The notes under the pieces: model-generated
The model's database searches: none
What the model was told of the DNA's origin: nothing
What the model saw: only the letters and a program-made list of their open reading frames with translations
Shown: positions 52,632 through 64,000 of the stretch, in pieces
Layout of the letters: every line of letters starts with the position of its first letter
Numbering within the stretch: the first letter of the stretch is position 1
Assembly (NCBI GenBank): GCA_030141605.1
Contig: JAQGDQ010000105.1
Coordinates: 1-64,000, forward strand
Length of the DNA stretch: 64,000 nt
Source of the DNA: Tubiluchus corallicola
Lineage: Eukaryota > Priapulida > Priapulimorpha > Priapulimorphida > Tubiluchidae
Direction: 5' to 3'
Translations under genes and position numbers: made by a program

Positions 52632-55600
52632 TCACTAAAAATGAGCTCACTGAAACTTCCTCCAAATTGCAGTTTTATTGAATATGAGTCTGAAAATTCC
52701 TGCCTTAGTTGCAAGTTAAATAATAAGCTTTAATAATTATAGATCCTGGCCAGAAAAATGACACGCACTGTTACACAGCTGCTAGTGCCAATAAAATTTC
52801 TTAGACCAGATTTCTGTTCTTACATTCCACGGCAAAACTTAAATGCCAACGAATGCCTAAGATGCCACACGTTCTAATAAGATTCGTCACCAGGTGTATA
52901 CGATGTTACAAGCATAAACTGTCCACAGCCAAATCTGAGTCAAGGCAGAGATATACAAGGTGACCACCATGTACAAAGGTGTTGCACGCTATTCAGGCGT
53001 AAGAATGGTAATGCGATTTGCACAACATGTTCATTATCATGGGTGTTAGCATTTAATTAAAAGCTATTAATGATCTGTTATGTTAATCTACTTTTCTTAT
53101 TTACATTAATCGCTGGTCTATAACGATATATACTAGTTACGATAATTATTCGTTTGCCGAAGTCAGATGCTCGTAACTAATTCCAGTGGTTTACAATTTC
53201 TAGGTCTGCAGCAATGTCTGCATATGCGTGTAGATTAAAAAAATAAACAATCGTTTCAGGGTTTTAGCCAATTCACCATGAATACCAACTCAACGCTTGT
53301 AAACATAGTTATAGTTTTTGTAATGTATATCGAAAACAGAACGTCAGACACATGTTAGCACCATAAACCAGAATATGTGACGAAGGCTAGATTATAATTT
53401 ATTTTACGAGAACTAATAGGAATTAGTATTATTAGGAGGTGACAGAGCAGAAAAAGTCCGTTAAATGATATGCAATACATTATCTAGTTTATGTCTGATT
53501 TTTGAACGTGCTAATATTTGTTGTAATTATTTTGTGCTTACCGCAGCTTCTCAAAGCCGACGGCTCAGTAAGACCAGAACGGTTCTAGCCGCCAAAACCA
53601 GGGGCTTAATATAGAACAGAAATTTTACTATTTTTATATAAAACAGTATGCTGTGGATGTTGTGCGACGGACCTGAAACTCATCTAGTCACCTGGTCCAG
53701 CTCCTCTTCATATAAATGTCAAGTTTGAAAAGAATAAATCCAATAGTGAAATGACGGTGCTTGTATTTGGTCTTCTTTGCGTTTATACTGAAAACTGGTG
53801 AATTTAACTGAATTAACTTGATAAACTGGTGCAAAATTAAGTTAACTTTTTTGAATTTGCAAATAAGAAAAATAAAGAAGTAAACAATGGGCTTAAACCA
53901 AGCGTTTTGCACCAAAGCCCCAGTTTCCAAGTTCAAACATTATAAAAGTTACAAAAGTAAAACTTGAACGTAAGTGTCAAAAATCAACATGCATTGTCGC
54001 GTAGAAAGAATTAAGATCCCCAAGCAATTGTCAGTGAAAATAGAAAAAATATAGAGTAGAATCAGTATTTAGTACGAAAGCGCAATACAATCTAATGGCA
54101 AAAGATTGGAAATAACCAGATTTTTTTATAATCGTATGGCAAAAAATTTGGTGATAACTTGATTTTATTGTAATGGGATATAATGACACTAATGCGCTTT
54201 CGTAATTTGGGAAAAACAAAAAACAAAAATTTTAACTTCGAAACGATATTGTTATGGCAATTAGAAAATGTTTATATATTGTCAACAATATATTTGTTCA
54301 GTGCAAATTACAAGGATAAGTAAAAATATTAAATGTGCCATCAGTTCAACTCAAGATATTATAGCAAATGGAAAGGCAATATTTGAGTTACACGCCAACA
54401 TTATACTTCATATTTTCTAAGGAAATAGTTATTCTACTTAATGAAAGCCTACATTCCAATAGTCCAACATTACAATACTTAAGAAAATATTACTACAGAC
54501 AATAATCTTTGGTGTAAAAAACTAATCAATGACACAGCAGTTAAGACCCTTCCGAAACTACGCGATTTCGTTGATTTATCAGAGATTATCACCGTATTAT
54601 GCCAAATAATCGGTGTGGTCTAGTAAACCGAATTATATGGATGACTTGATTAGAAAGTCAATGTCACGAGCAGCGAACAATGCAAAATCTCGTACGCAAT
54701 CATGCTAAATCAGCATACCTAATAGTGTTGAAAATAGTTAAAAACTAACGACTGAAAAGCACCTAAGTCGCAAATTTTTTTCAATAAAAATCAAAAATTT
54801 AATTTAAATTGTCGACAAATCGCGAGCATAAGTACTTATTCATTTTCGACACTGCGTGGCTATTTGGACTTTTGACAGCTACACAAATGGACAGAATAGT
54901 ATCGTTTCTCTTAAAAACATTTTTTATTTTTAACTTAAGAGAACAACAGTAGGTGTTTGCATACTCACAGAGTCTTGCGAGCCATTTATCTTTGCAATTA
55001 ACGAAAACAAAATCGTTTTGAAAAGATGGTAACGAGAGCTCCTACAGACAAATATATTGCTTTATATTTTTGTAGGCAAAATGAAAAGCACAGCTATAAA
55101 ATAAAACGACACAGTTGTAAGGAAACTTTGAAGTGGCGCTTGCTGAAGAGTCTTGGTTTATGACACTTTTACAATTGTAAATGTTGCGGGCACTTGCGAC
55201 TATTGAAAATAACGTAACTTCTTTCCAAATTTAATTGAAATAAAGTATACAGTTGCTACACACCAAGAGTCATTGAACGCTATAAAATATTCAACTCTTT
55301 CTGTCAGATATTATGACCGTTGTGAGTTTTCCTGACCGTCCAATAGGACAACCTGCCCATGGGTTATGTCGTAGTGCAAAAATTAGGTTGAAAGACTAAA
55401 CAGTAAGAATATCTCTGAAACGATATGCATTTGCAGTCTTTGGAAACAATTTTTCAAAGTTTACGCCACAGATATAAAAAATGAATGCATTGCTACTTTT
55501 GTGCAATACCATACTAATATTAAAAACCATTAAACTATTTGTAAAATATTTAAAGTTTTGTCAATTACAACATTGAAAATAAGCAGCTCGATTCTCAAAC

Positions 55601-56340
55601 TAACATATGTCATGAAAGTTATGCTTTGAAGAAATGTGTAATTGTCTTATGATTTATTTGTTTTATCTTTCGAACTTGACATCCCGTGAGCCCAAGTATT
55701 CAACATATCCAACACATGGTATTTTAATTTCTCAAATTTAATGACTCATAAAGGGAGATAACATGCACACCAAGATAAAACTTTATAGTTTTAAAATACT
55801 AACATGTTTCTGAAGTTCATGTTAAACGACGCAAAAAATTGTAATTATAAAGTATTGTCTATACTTTATAGGACGACAACTACATATTATATGATAGTAA
55901 TTAGGCCTAATCTAAAGTTCACGCTATTGTGTAAGACAAAGTGAATTAATAATAGCTATAAAACACTAATTGCCAAAGAATAGTAGTTCTTAACTGTATT
56001 CATACCTAGTCTATTATAATTTACTTATAGCTTTATATTGATGTTTCCAAGTGTGAAAGACTCACGACTTGTTATAATAACTAGATAATTAGAGTTTATT
56101 ACAAAAAGTAGCCTTATTATTACATGGGTAAAATTTACATAATTATACAGTTAGGCTATTCATTTCATGAGTGCATTACTTCGCTTGCTTACGACATTTC
56201 ACACGAGGAGTAGCTAGAACATTATTATCTGAATTGTTATTGTCAGAATCAAAATCAATACCATACTTATTGTCATTAATATTACGAATTGTTGTTAATT
56301 ACACAATTATTTTAAAATTAGCTCTACCACCACAACCACT
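52632..56340. other. No recognised gene
   Basis: AT-rich sequence. Short ORFs such as 53688-53936 (-) lack domains and splice support. Confidence 0.5.
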
Positions 56341-56349
56341 ATGACTACG

Positions 56350-56674
<325 letters not shown>

Positions 56675-59600
56675 GCTATTAACACCACCAACTGAAGTTA
56701 GTGATCCGAAGTCTTCATCAGTGATGTCTGTGCACAGTTTATAAATATTATGTGTTGTCTGTTTGTACGAATCCATGAGGGAATAATCTGTGTTCTCAGG
56801 AAAGCAGATAAAATACAAAACCAAGACATGGCAGTGCATCAGCATCTAAAACAAATTTGTGATATACGTTTTCGTTAGATGGATATCAAGCTTCTCAAAT
56901 GCCCTATTTTCCTTTGGTAGATGAATTTCTCAATGCGTTACCTTCAAAGAACAGTAAGTAAGATTCACATCTCAAGTAACTTCATGAAACAAGAATGTAT
57001 CTACTTGCTTATTATGTAAGCCCTACCTTAGCCAAAGGGTCCAATAAAAACGCACGAAGTAATTCCTTAAATACGGGAGAAAATTAGGTTCGAATACACT
57101 AAATCTTATCTGACATGCATCTGCAATGCGCAATATGTTCCTCCATCAAATACTATGATTTTGGCACAACATTAGAGACGAAAATCATAGAATACTGCCA
57201 CATAACACCATAGAGCTGTATTCACATCTATTTAGCCACGATAACGGCAACTGCTGTGGCAAACCTTCCGGGGTAAATAATGTGGCCGGATTACTGGTTC
57301 CAAATACAATATCAACGACTAATTCAATTATAAGATTATTGCCGGATAAGCCCTTCCGTTTTCATTCCCGTATGAATGTGAGCCCGTTTAAAGTATATTT
57401 TTGTAACAGTTGTTAGAGTACATTTTAGTGTTGCCAGCAGAGATTATCAGCCACTTAACAGGTAACTTTTACTTTCAGTTTCATGCAGGTTACTGTCACT
57501 GTTTACAGGTAATGCAACGCTGATTTTGCTCAGCCGTCTGCATGATCTAGCCGCTAGGCGCACATACCAAAACGCGGAATAAGTACGTCATAAATAGCTA
57601 GATTACCGTCAGTGGTATGTTAGAGCAAAAGTGCTCTCTTTAGTGTGCTTGCCTGTTGATTGGATTACACATTACGTAATACAGGTGTGCATCGTTACAC
57701 ATAATTACATTGATGTATTGATTATTTTCATTATCGCGTTTAATATCTTTAGAGCTTGTTTGATGAATTGTTGCTGTTGTGATTCTGCTTTCTTACAATC
57801 GTCGTGTGTGCATTTGGGATGCTGCTGCACGTTGCTAAGGTCATAAGTTGAGGTAAAATAGAAAAGGAAAAATGGCTTGGTTTAGCCTAAGATTAATTTT
57901 CGCAAAAACTAAATCCTAGCTTTGCTTGGTAATTAGATGAATGGAAACTGGTATTTCTGCCTTTTGTCATTTTTTTGTTCCAGATGAAATATACCTCATA
58001 TACTTTCAAAGGTCGGGCTTTTTTGTAAGCTACTTGCAAGTTTTTGGGAAATTATAGTCATATCTAGTCTTTAACATCAAGTTTCACATCATTTTTGTAA
58101 GGGCCCATTGCTGTTAAAAGCAATTTTGAGAAAGAAAGTAAGAGACCCTTGATTAAAATGACTTGTGAGAAATGTGAAGTAACATGTGAAGAGACTGAAT
58201 AAAAGTTAAGACATAATTATAAGCGCGTATTAAGTCAAGAAAAATGGGATGTCACTTATTCAGGTTTGATTGATTACTGACTGAAAGTTTAATAATGTCA
58301 TAAATCAAATTGGTACTGCTATGTGAAAACGAACACGCTGTAACACTCAACAAGACTTTACCGTTGGAAGCATTCGAAACGAAATTTTGCTGCTTAACAA
58401 AAACACAAATTGAATAAAAATGGCAGATACAAAAGGTTAGAAATGAATTTAGATGTTTGGTCTTTTCTAACAGAGACAATAACAAATAGTAGCAACGGTG
58501 CTTTTTTTAATGTTGTCAATATGAAAGCGCAAAACGGACAAATAATAAAAGGCATTTTAATTTATTACGTTTCTGTCAAAAAATTTTTGGGTTTCGATTT
58601 AATATGATAAGAATATTTCATACTAATAGTTGGAGACACAAAATGCGAAGACTATTGCTACATTCACAATGTGCATTGCGCATAGTTCAAGCGCCAATGC
58701 CACAAATAAATTTTTGCATGCTGCCTAAAACAATGTTTATTGCCAAGAACAGTAATTATTTTGGTTTTAAACTGTATAACCACCCAACGTGAAAAGTGAA
58801 AGCCTAATCACAAAAGTACGTTTGCTTATTGTCGCTCCAGTAACTTTGAACTTAATTACAGATTTCTTAACTAGACGGTTTGGTTCAACTTTCAAACTGC
58901 CGTGATATGGGTACCCGCATTTTTTGTTTATCTCTGTTTATTTTTTAGCGTATTAAAAGTGAAGATGATGGTTACTGAGAAGAATAAGTCACAATTTTTA
59001 GAACTTCGTTACTGTTTCTGTAGTCTGTACTACCTTTGAAAGAAACGCAGGGAAAGATGAACCGAAAACTCCAAAAGTTTATAAAGAGCGTAAACGATTC
59101 ACTAGCATTGTTTCGAAACATTTTTTTTCTTTCTGGGCTACAAGTACGGTATCCGAAAACTACCACGCAGAAGGGTTTATAGAGCTTAAATCGCAAATTT
59201 AATTAAAAAATCTTTTATTTCATGAGTGCTTAACACCGTATTACATACACAAACCCGCTCTACAGCGGTGTACACTGCGTTGTGCATTCTCTTTAAAACA
59301 TTTATGGATTTGGCTCAAATCGACTTTGCATGCTTTCACTTTTCGATAATTGTGAAACCTTTTGACCCGCCGTCTTAATTGCATGAGACGTTTATTGCCG
59401 CGTAAAGGGAGTGAAAGTGAGTGTTAGCAAAATTTATCGTTTTGTTCGAAAAATTCAAGCTGGCAGGGTATTGTAAAGAACATCGTAGTAAACTATATGA
59501 CGATCAGACAAACTCACGGCAGACGTAGAAACCCGTTTAAACATCTTTGATAGTTCAGTGTCGCTTTAACGGACGGATTAGTTTTGTTTAATCGGGGTCC

Positions 59601-60079
59601 GGTCCAACCACAAATCCCTATAATCGTCATCAAGTAGGCTTGCGGTAGAATAAAAACTATCGTACAAATGCCGTAGCCAAACTCTTAAACGAAAAATTAT
59701 ATATCTGTAGCATGTGATGTTTAAAATCTGCGCCAAGATTTGAAAAATTTGTCAAAAGTAAAAAAAAACAATGAGCTATAAAGGAATCAGTTCTCACAGA
59801 AGTAGAGCAAAATTAACTGTAACATCTACCTAGACAAGCAAAGATCTGACAAATTCAGCATACCCTGATTGATGCCACTGCGTTAGATTCAAGGTCTTAG
59901 TGTTTTTCACAAAGTTTGACACAACTGCCATATACCAAAATAAACAGCGGGTGAGTGAAAATCTACCTTAACACGTATCACTTTCAAAATGTAGCAGTAT
60001 GGAAAATTGTATCATTATTTGACGCTCTGCCTAGTTTACAGGATCACCATCCACCTGCTCAGCATTAATGAAAATCCAA
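56675..60079. other. No recognised gene
   Basis: Mostly AT-rich. Adjacent ORFs at 58410-58607 and 58604-58792 have no recognisable protein. I see nothing else. Confidence 0.45.
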
Positions 60080-60220
60080 TTACGGCTCTAGAAAGTAAAG
60101 ATCTTCCTTGTTTGGACATTTATCACAGCATCCACCAATGAACTTGTGGCATTCGCATTGACATTTCTGGTGATTTCCATTACTCAACCAAGAAAATGTT
60201 TGAATTTCATTATCGCTCAG
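60080..60220 (-). CDS. Possible Cys-rich terminal exon, unknown family
   Basis: On the minus strand, after an ATCATAG acceptor, 46 codons stay open and end in TAA. The peptide contains HQKCQCECHKFIGGCCDKCP, with seven Cys in a spacing that recalls small disulfide or metal-binding modules, but I cannot name one. An in-frame stop lies directly upstream of the acceptor, as expected at an intron border. No partner exon was identified, so it may be a real last exon, a gene relic or chance. Confidence 0.25.
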   Translation of the reverse strand: MSDNEIQTFSWLSNGNHQKCQCECHKFIGGCCDKCPNKEDLYFLEP

Positions 60221-62237
60221 CTATGATAAATCATCAGTCTCCAAACTGGATTTTGATCAAGGCCATTGCGAAACACCTTGATTAATCGAAAAGGCGAACG
60301 CGCAGGCTTGACAGCATGATATTTCAGCGTTTCAACACTTTTTTACGTTTTGTTTGAATTATAGCGTCAAAGCGTGTATTCCTGCCGCGGCTATTCTGTC
60401 TTTAATTGGCTTTGAAGTAGAACGAGTGAAGATGTAAGCATGTAAGCAATCAATCTCTGGATGTAGATTTTCCTCAAGATACTTTCTCGTGTTTTTTAAT
60501 TTATCAAAACTATATATTTAAACTTGAGAACTTGAGAAGCGTTACAAAGTCCGTATGTCAGTCTTTTATACATATGAAATGCTTTCGGTTAATTACATAT
60601 GGATGGCAGTTCTATCTTTTCCAAGGCAAAAAGATAATATCGAAATTCTGCTCCAAATAAAATTCTTAACTGGGTTTTATTTAGTTTTTTTTTGTTTTGG
60701 GTTTTGGATGAAGTCAATCTGACGTTTCGACCTAGTGAAAACAGCAACTCATTGGTATGTACAACCTAGCAATTAATGTGAGTCCATTTTGGTAGGTCTT
60801 TACCACAGGTCGCAAGCTTGCAACAATACACTACAAGCTCTCACAACAAAAGCCTCGAATAAACGAACTTTCACTAGCAGTGCTACATCTTATTCACGAA
60901 CTTTGAAATTGGGTGTTATCATGTTGTAGTGAATTCTTTCGTATTATTTAATTGTAACTTCTGAACATGAGTACTATCTGAAGTGTACAGCTGTATTATC
61001 AGCTTATTTTTGTATTTTGTTAATGAGGAGTCAGCAAGATTATTCATTCTGATAATATAGGTGCCCTTAAACTATGAAAGTCGCCGGGTTTTTATGACGA
61101 TGAAAGATAAAAAATTATGTGCGAATTAGCGTGTGAGAATGATTTCTTTATATTTTGTTGGTGTATATCATTTTCTTTGTTTTTTTTAGTTTTTTGGCTA
61201 ATTTTGTCAGTGTTTGTTGCCACATTGACCGCTTATTTATTTCTACTGACATTTTTGTTTGACATTTTTGCCAGTTTTTCTTTGTAGTTTGTTGACTGGT
61301 CTAGGTTCAAATTGTACTCTGTAATTTTGTCTACTTGAAATAAGTTACTTAACATTGCTCATTTGTCAGTTAAGACTTACAAGTGAGTCGGCTCTGTCCA
61401 CTCTTTGTAATTTTCCTGCAGTCTTTTTAGTTTGCTTAACCGATGGGCCATTGTCTGTACTTTGTTTAGCCGATTGTAAAAATAACAGGAGTACCGTATC
61501 AGGGTTACAACTTTCCCACCAGGGGATTTAGACAAATTTTATGGCCCATTTGGTTTGTGTTCCAAAATTATTAGCTATGGGTGAAAGGTTGTCGAACAAA
61601 GGTCTAAGTGTCGGTTTTCCCACCCGAATCCGAGGATCGTAAATCGTTGAAGACATTTAGATATGAGAATCGCTTGCCTTCGTGCAAAAGCCAAAAGAAT
61701 TTCTTCGAAGGTAATCGTGAAAAGAAGAGTAGGCAGGTATTCTGTCCATTGACTAATAACTCGGAATGACTGTCATTATTTACCCGCAGTGACACGGTGC
61801 GACCTTGAGATAGAAAAGCTAGTTTTAACCACAGTTATAGTGACGTGGTCACAAGATGTAAGCAAGTTTCGGTACATTTCGAATTACAGTTCTCGCAGGC
61901 ATAAAGAATCAGGCACGATTTCCAGGGAAGTTAGAACTCGAGTTGCTACACACTTCCGACAAGCCGTCAGCTAATCGACCAAGGCAACTTGAATGTACAG
62001 ACGCGATTATGCTGAATGTATCGTACGTTTTCAAAACGACACGAAGTGCTTATTGAAACCTTTAACGCGTTATCAAGCCAAGCCTGTATTTTAGAGACTG
62101 TCTAAAAGTGCATTTAATTCCTTCAAATTTCGACTTTTAAAGCCCACGCCTATTCCATTCGGAGTTTGCTTTATTGCACCGTTAGTGTTGTTAACTTGGT
62201 CCTTGTACTTGGTTTGTCTTTTTGTCAATTAAACATG
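60221..62237. other. No recognised gene
   Basis: Mixed AT-rich sequence. Overlapping short ORFs at 61604-61795 (-) and 61789-61974 (+) show no motif. Confidence 0.4.
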
Positions 62238-62296
62238 TCCTACTGGGTATAATGGTTGATGCTCAAGCATCTTGCTGGTTCGAAATTCTGTAAGCT
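62238..62296 (+). repeat. tRNA-like SINE head or tRNA pseudogene
   Basis: ACTGGGTATAATGGTTGATG (A-box-like) and GCTGGTTCGAAATTC (B-box GGTTCGAAATT at 62277-62287) lie at tRNA spacing. The acceptor stem does not pair, so it is not called as a functional tRNA. Confidence 0.38.
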
Positions 62297-64000
62297 ATTT
62301 ACTCTTTTCGTTCAATAGTCAAACTAGACCTTCTTAACCATCGTCTAGTGTCAAATTACTGCTAAGTGGTGCTATAAAAAAGAGCTTAACTGCCTTTGAG
62401 CAAGTATCTCAAGTTTATGTTACACCTGTCTGTGTTTTTTACTTCTAAGTTATCAGTCCTTTGTTGGCTTTTATTGTTCCAAAAATGACAAGCCGTTGCT
62501 TAAACTGGCATTTGCTGTGTTTTAAACAGAAAAATCTTGTTGAATGATCGTGAGTCAGTTGTATTACTTACAAAACAGCGAAATTGTTTTTACTGCACTG
62601 AATTCAATGTTACCATCAAGCTTGTTCAAAATTTCCAATAAAATCTTAATATCGTCGTTAAGAGTCATTAAAATACGTTTAGACAGCCAGGCAGCTAAAT
62701 AGTTACGTAATTGTTATCTGCTTTTGTTTATCTCTATTTGGACTAACTGTGTTCACTATCTGTGCCAATGATTAATAAGCGACAATAAACTAGAAGATAG
62801 CTAGCTAGAAACCACTAATGTTTTATATCAACGATAGTTAGCAAGTTTTCAATTACTGTCTAGACAAGAGTCTGTAATTAGATTTTTTGCAACTAGATTG
62901 GAGTTCACACTTAATTTGGTTTGGTAAGCATAATATCAGCATGAATAGCAAGAAAAAATTAACAAAGAAATAAAAACAAGTAGAATTTAATACTTATTCG
63001 TTCACTAGTACGTCCTTCCTTCTTTTCTTTGCTCATTTCTTTATTTGGTCACTTGATCATTCACCTGTTTATTCTTTCATTCATTCTTTAGTTCATCTGT
63101 TTGATTTTTTATTCGTTCCCTCGTTTCGTTCGTTTGTTTTGTCAGTTATGTTTCGTTTGCTCTTTCGTTCCTCCATTCATCGTTCCGTTGTTGTAAACTA
63201 TTCTGACATTCACCCATCTACCTATTTATTTTTCATTTCTTATTTTCCTTAGTTTCAATTTTAGCCATACGTTCTCTATCAGCTCACTCAATAATTTTTC
63301 ATTCATTTGTTCATTCGTTTATTCATTCGTTTGTCGCTTGATGACTTCGTTCCTTCCATCTTTCCTTTTTCTTTTTTTCGTTCTCTAGCTCGTTCGTTCG
63401 TTCATCTATCCATTTATTCATTTATTCGTTCATTCATTCGACCTCAGAAACACCGCAATCGTTTTTCAGCCTTCGTTATTATTTACGTTGTAAATGATGC
63501 TGATATTCGGTTTTTCTTAAACAATCTTGACTGATGATATAGGTGAGAGACCACACCCAAACAGCTCCTGTGGATGCATGTTTCATGCAAACCCTCACAT
63601 CAACAACTTGGTCATTGGTTACAGGCATTGGCAAATTGGGATAAGGACGACTTGTTCATTTATAATTACTGGCCATTAATCAGTGAAGTTCTAGAACTGG
63701 CAACTGTTGCGCTAGTTACAGTTTCCTCTTCTCACCTTGACATTCTTCCCGCAATCCCTTCGGATGAGGTAAGATTTATAGTTTCATGGCTGCCGGGGAC
63801 GCCCTAGTTCTAAGACTAAATGTTACAGAAAGATAAATGTTACAGAATTTCTGGCTCAGAATATTGGCCATCGCGGGGAAAAATGAGGCAAAAGAAATTT
63901 GAGACAGTTTGCTATTAGGGAGGGAAAATTGATGATTCATGGTTATAATTAATTTTGGTATATATATCTTGCGACTTTTGTCTATAAAATGGTGTGTTGT
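62297..64000. other. No recognised gene; TTCG/TTCA-rich low-complexity zone
   Basis: 63000-63440 is an irregular run of TTCATT, TTCGTT and CTTTC tetramer/pentamer variants. A 77-codon frame at 63574-63807 contains a possible GTAAGA donor at 63768 but has no recognised domain. Confidence 0.4.

Noticed and set aside
63574-63807. 77-codon ORF with a GTAAGA donor-like site
   Set aside because: Only one plausible splice signal and no recognised domain; an upstream in-frame stop leaves no clear acceptor.

Overview
The window is AT-rich animal nuclear DNA. It has spliced genes with many short exons and GT-AG introns, widely spaced coding sequence, several families of decayed transposable elements, and many micro- and minisatellites. 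There is no operon structure. I read it as an invertebrate metazoan, probably aquatic, but the sequence alone does not name the lineage.

The centre of the window is a tandem cluster of secreted animal haem peroxidases (peroxidase-cyclooxygenase superfamily) on the + strand. Gene A (8358-22944) and gene B (28302-40186) each resolve into 16 coding exons that splice in phase, giving 699 and 696 codons before the stop. Fourteen of the 16 exons have identical lengths in the two genes. Both keep the distal Gln and His, both haem-linking acids, the catalytic Arg, the calcium loop and the proximal His. A third copy is broken: relics of exon 6 and exon 16 lie together at 4854-5213 with everything between them deleted. 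An orphan leader exon at 6739-6752 has a conserved upstream block and could be an alternative first exon for gene A. The order is therefore relic, orphan leader, gene A, repeat array, gene B.

The left edge (574-2868) holds a probable three-exon gene on the minus strand. It has a hydrophobic N-terminus and no family I recognise. A large foldback element sits in its intron.

The intergenic space and introns hold foldback/MITE-like elements (937-2187, 7081-7434, 28809-29125), two decayed LINE 3' ends (16768-17060 on +, 35075-35690 on -), a hAT-like terminus (32729), a 5S-rRNA-like SINE relic (about 45040) and weak tRNA-like SINE heads. A roughly 145-bp tandem-repeat family fills 23639-25800 between the two genes.

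From 40.2 kb to the end there is no convincing gene. The exceptions are one possible minus-strand Cys-rich exon (60080-60220) and a few unexplained ORFs. The most unusual object there is a 45-unit pentamer array at 48641-48865. It runs through seven unit types by transition mutations only, returns to the unit type it started from, and is bracketed by 33-bp inverted repeats.
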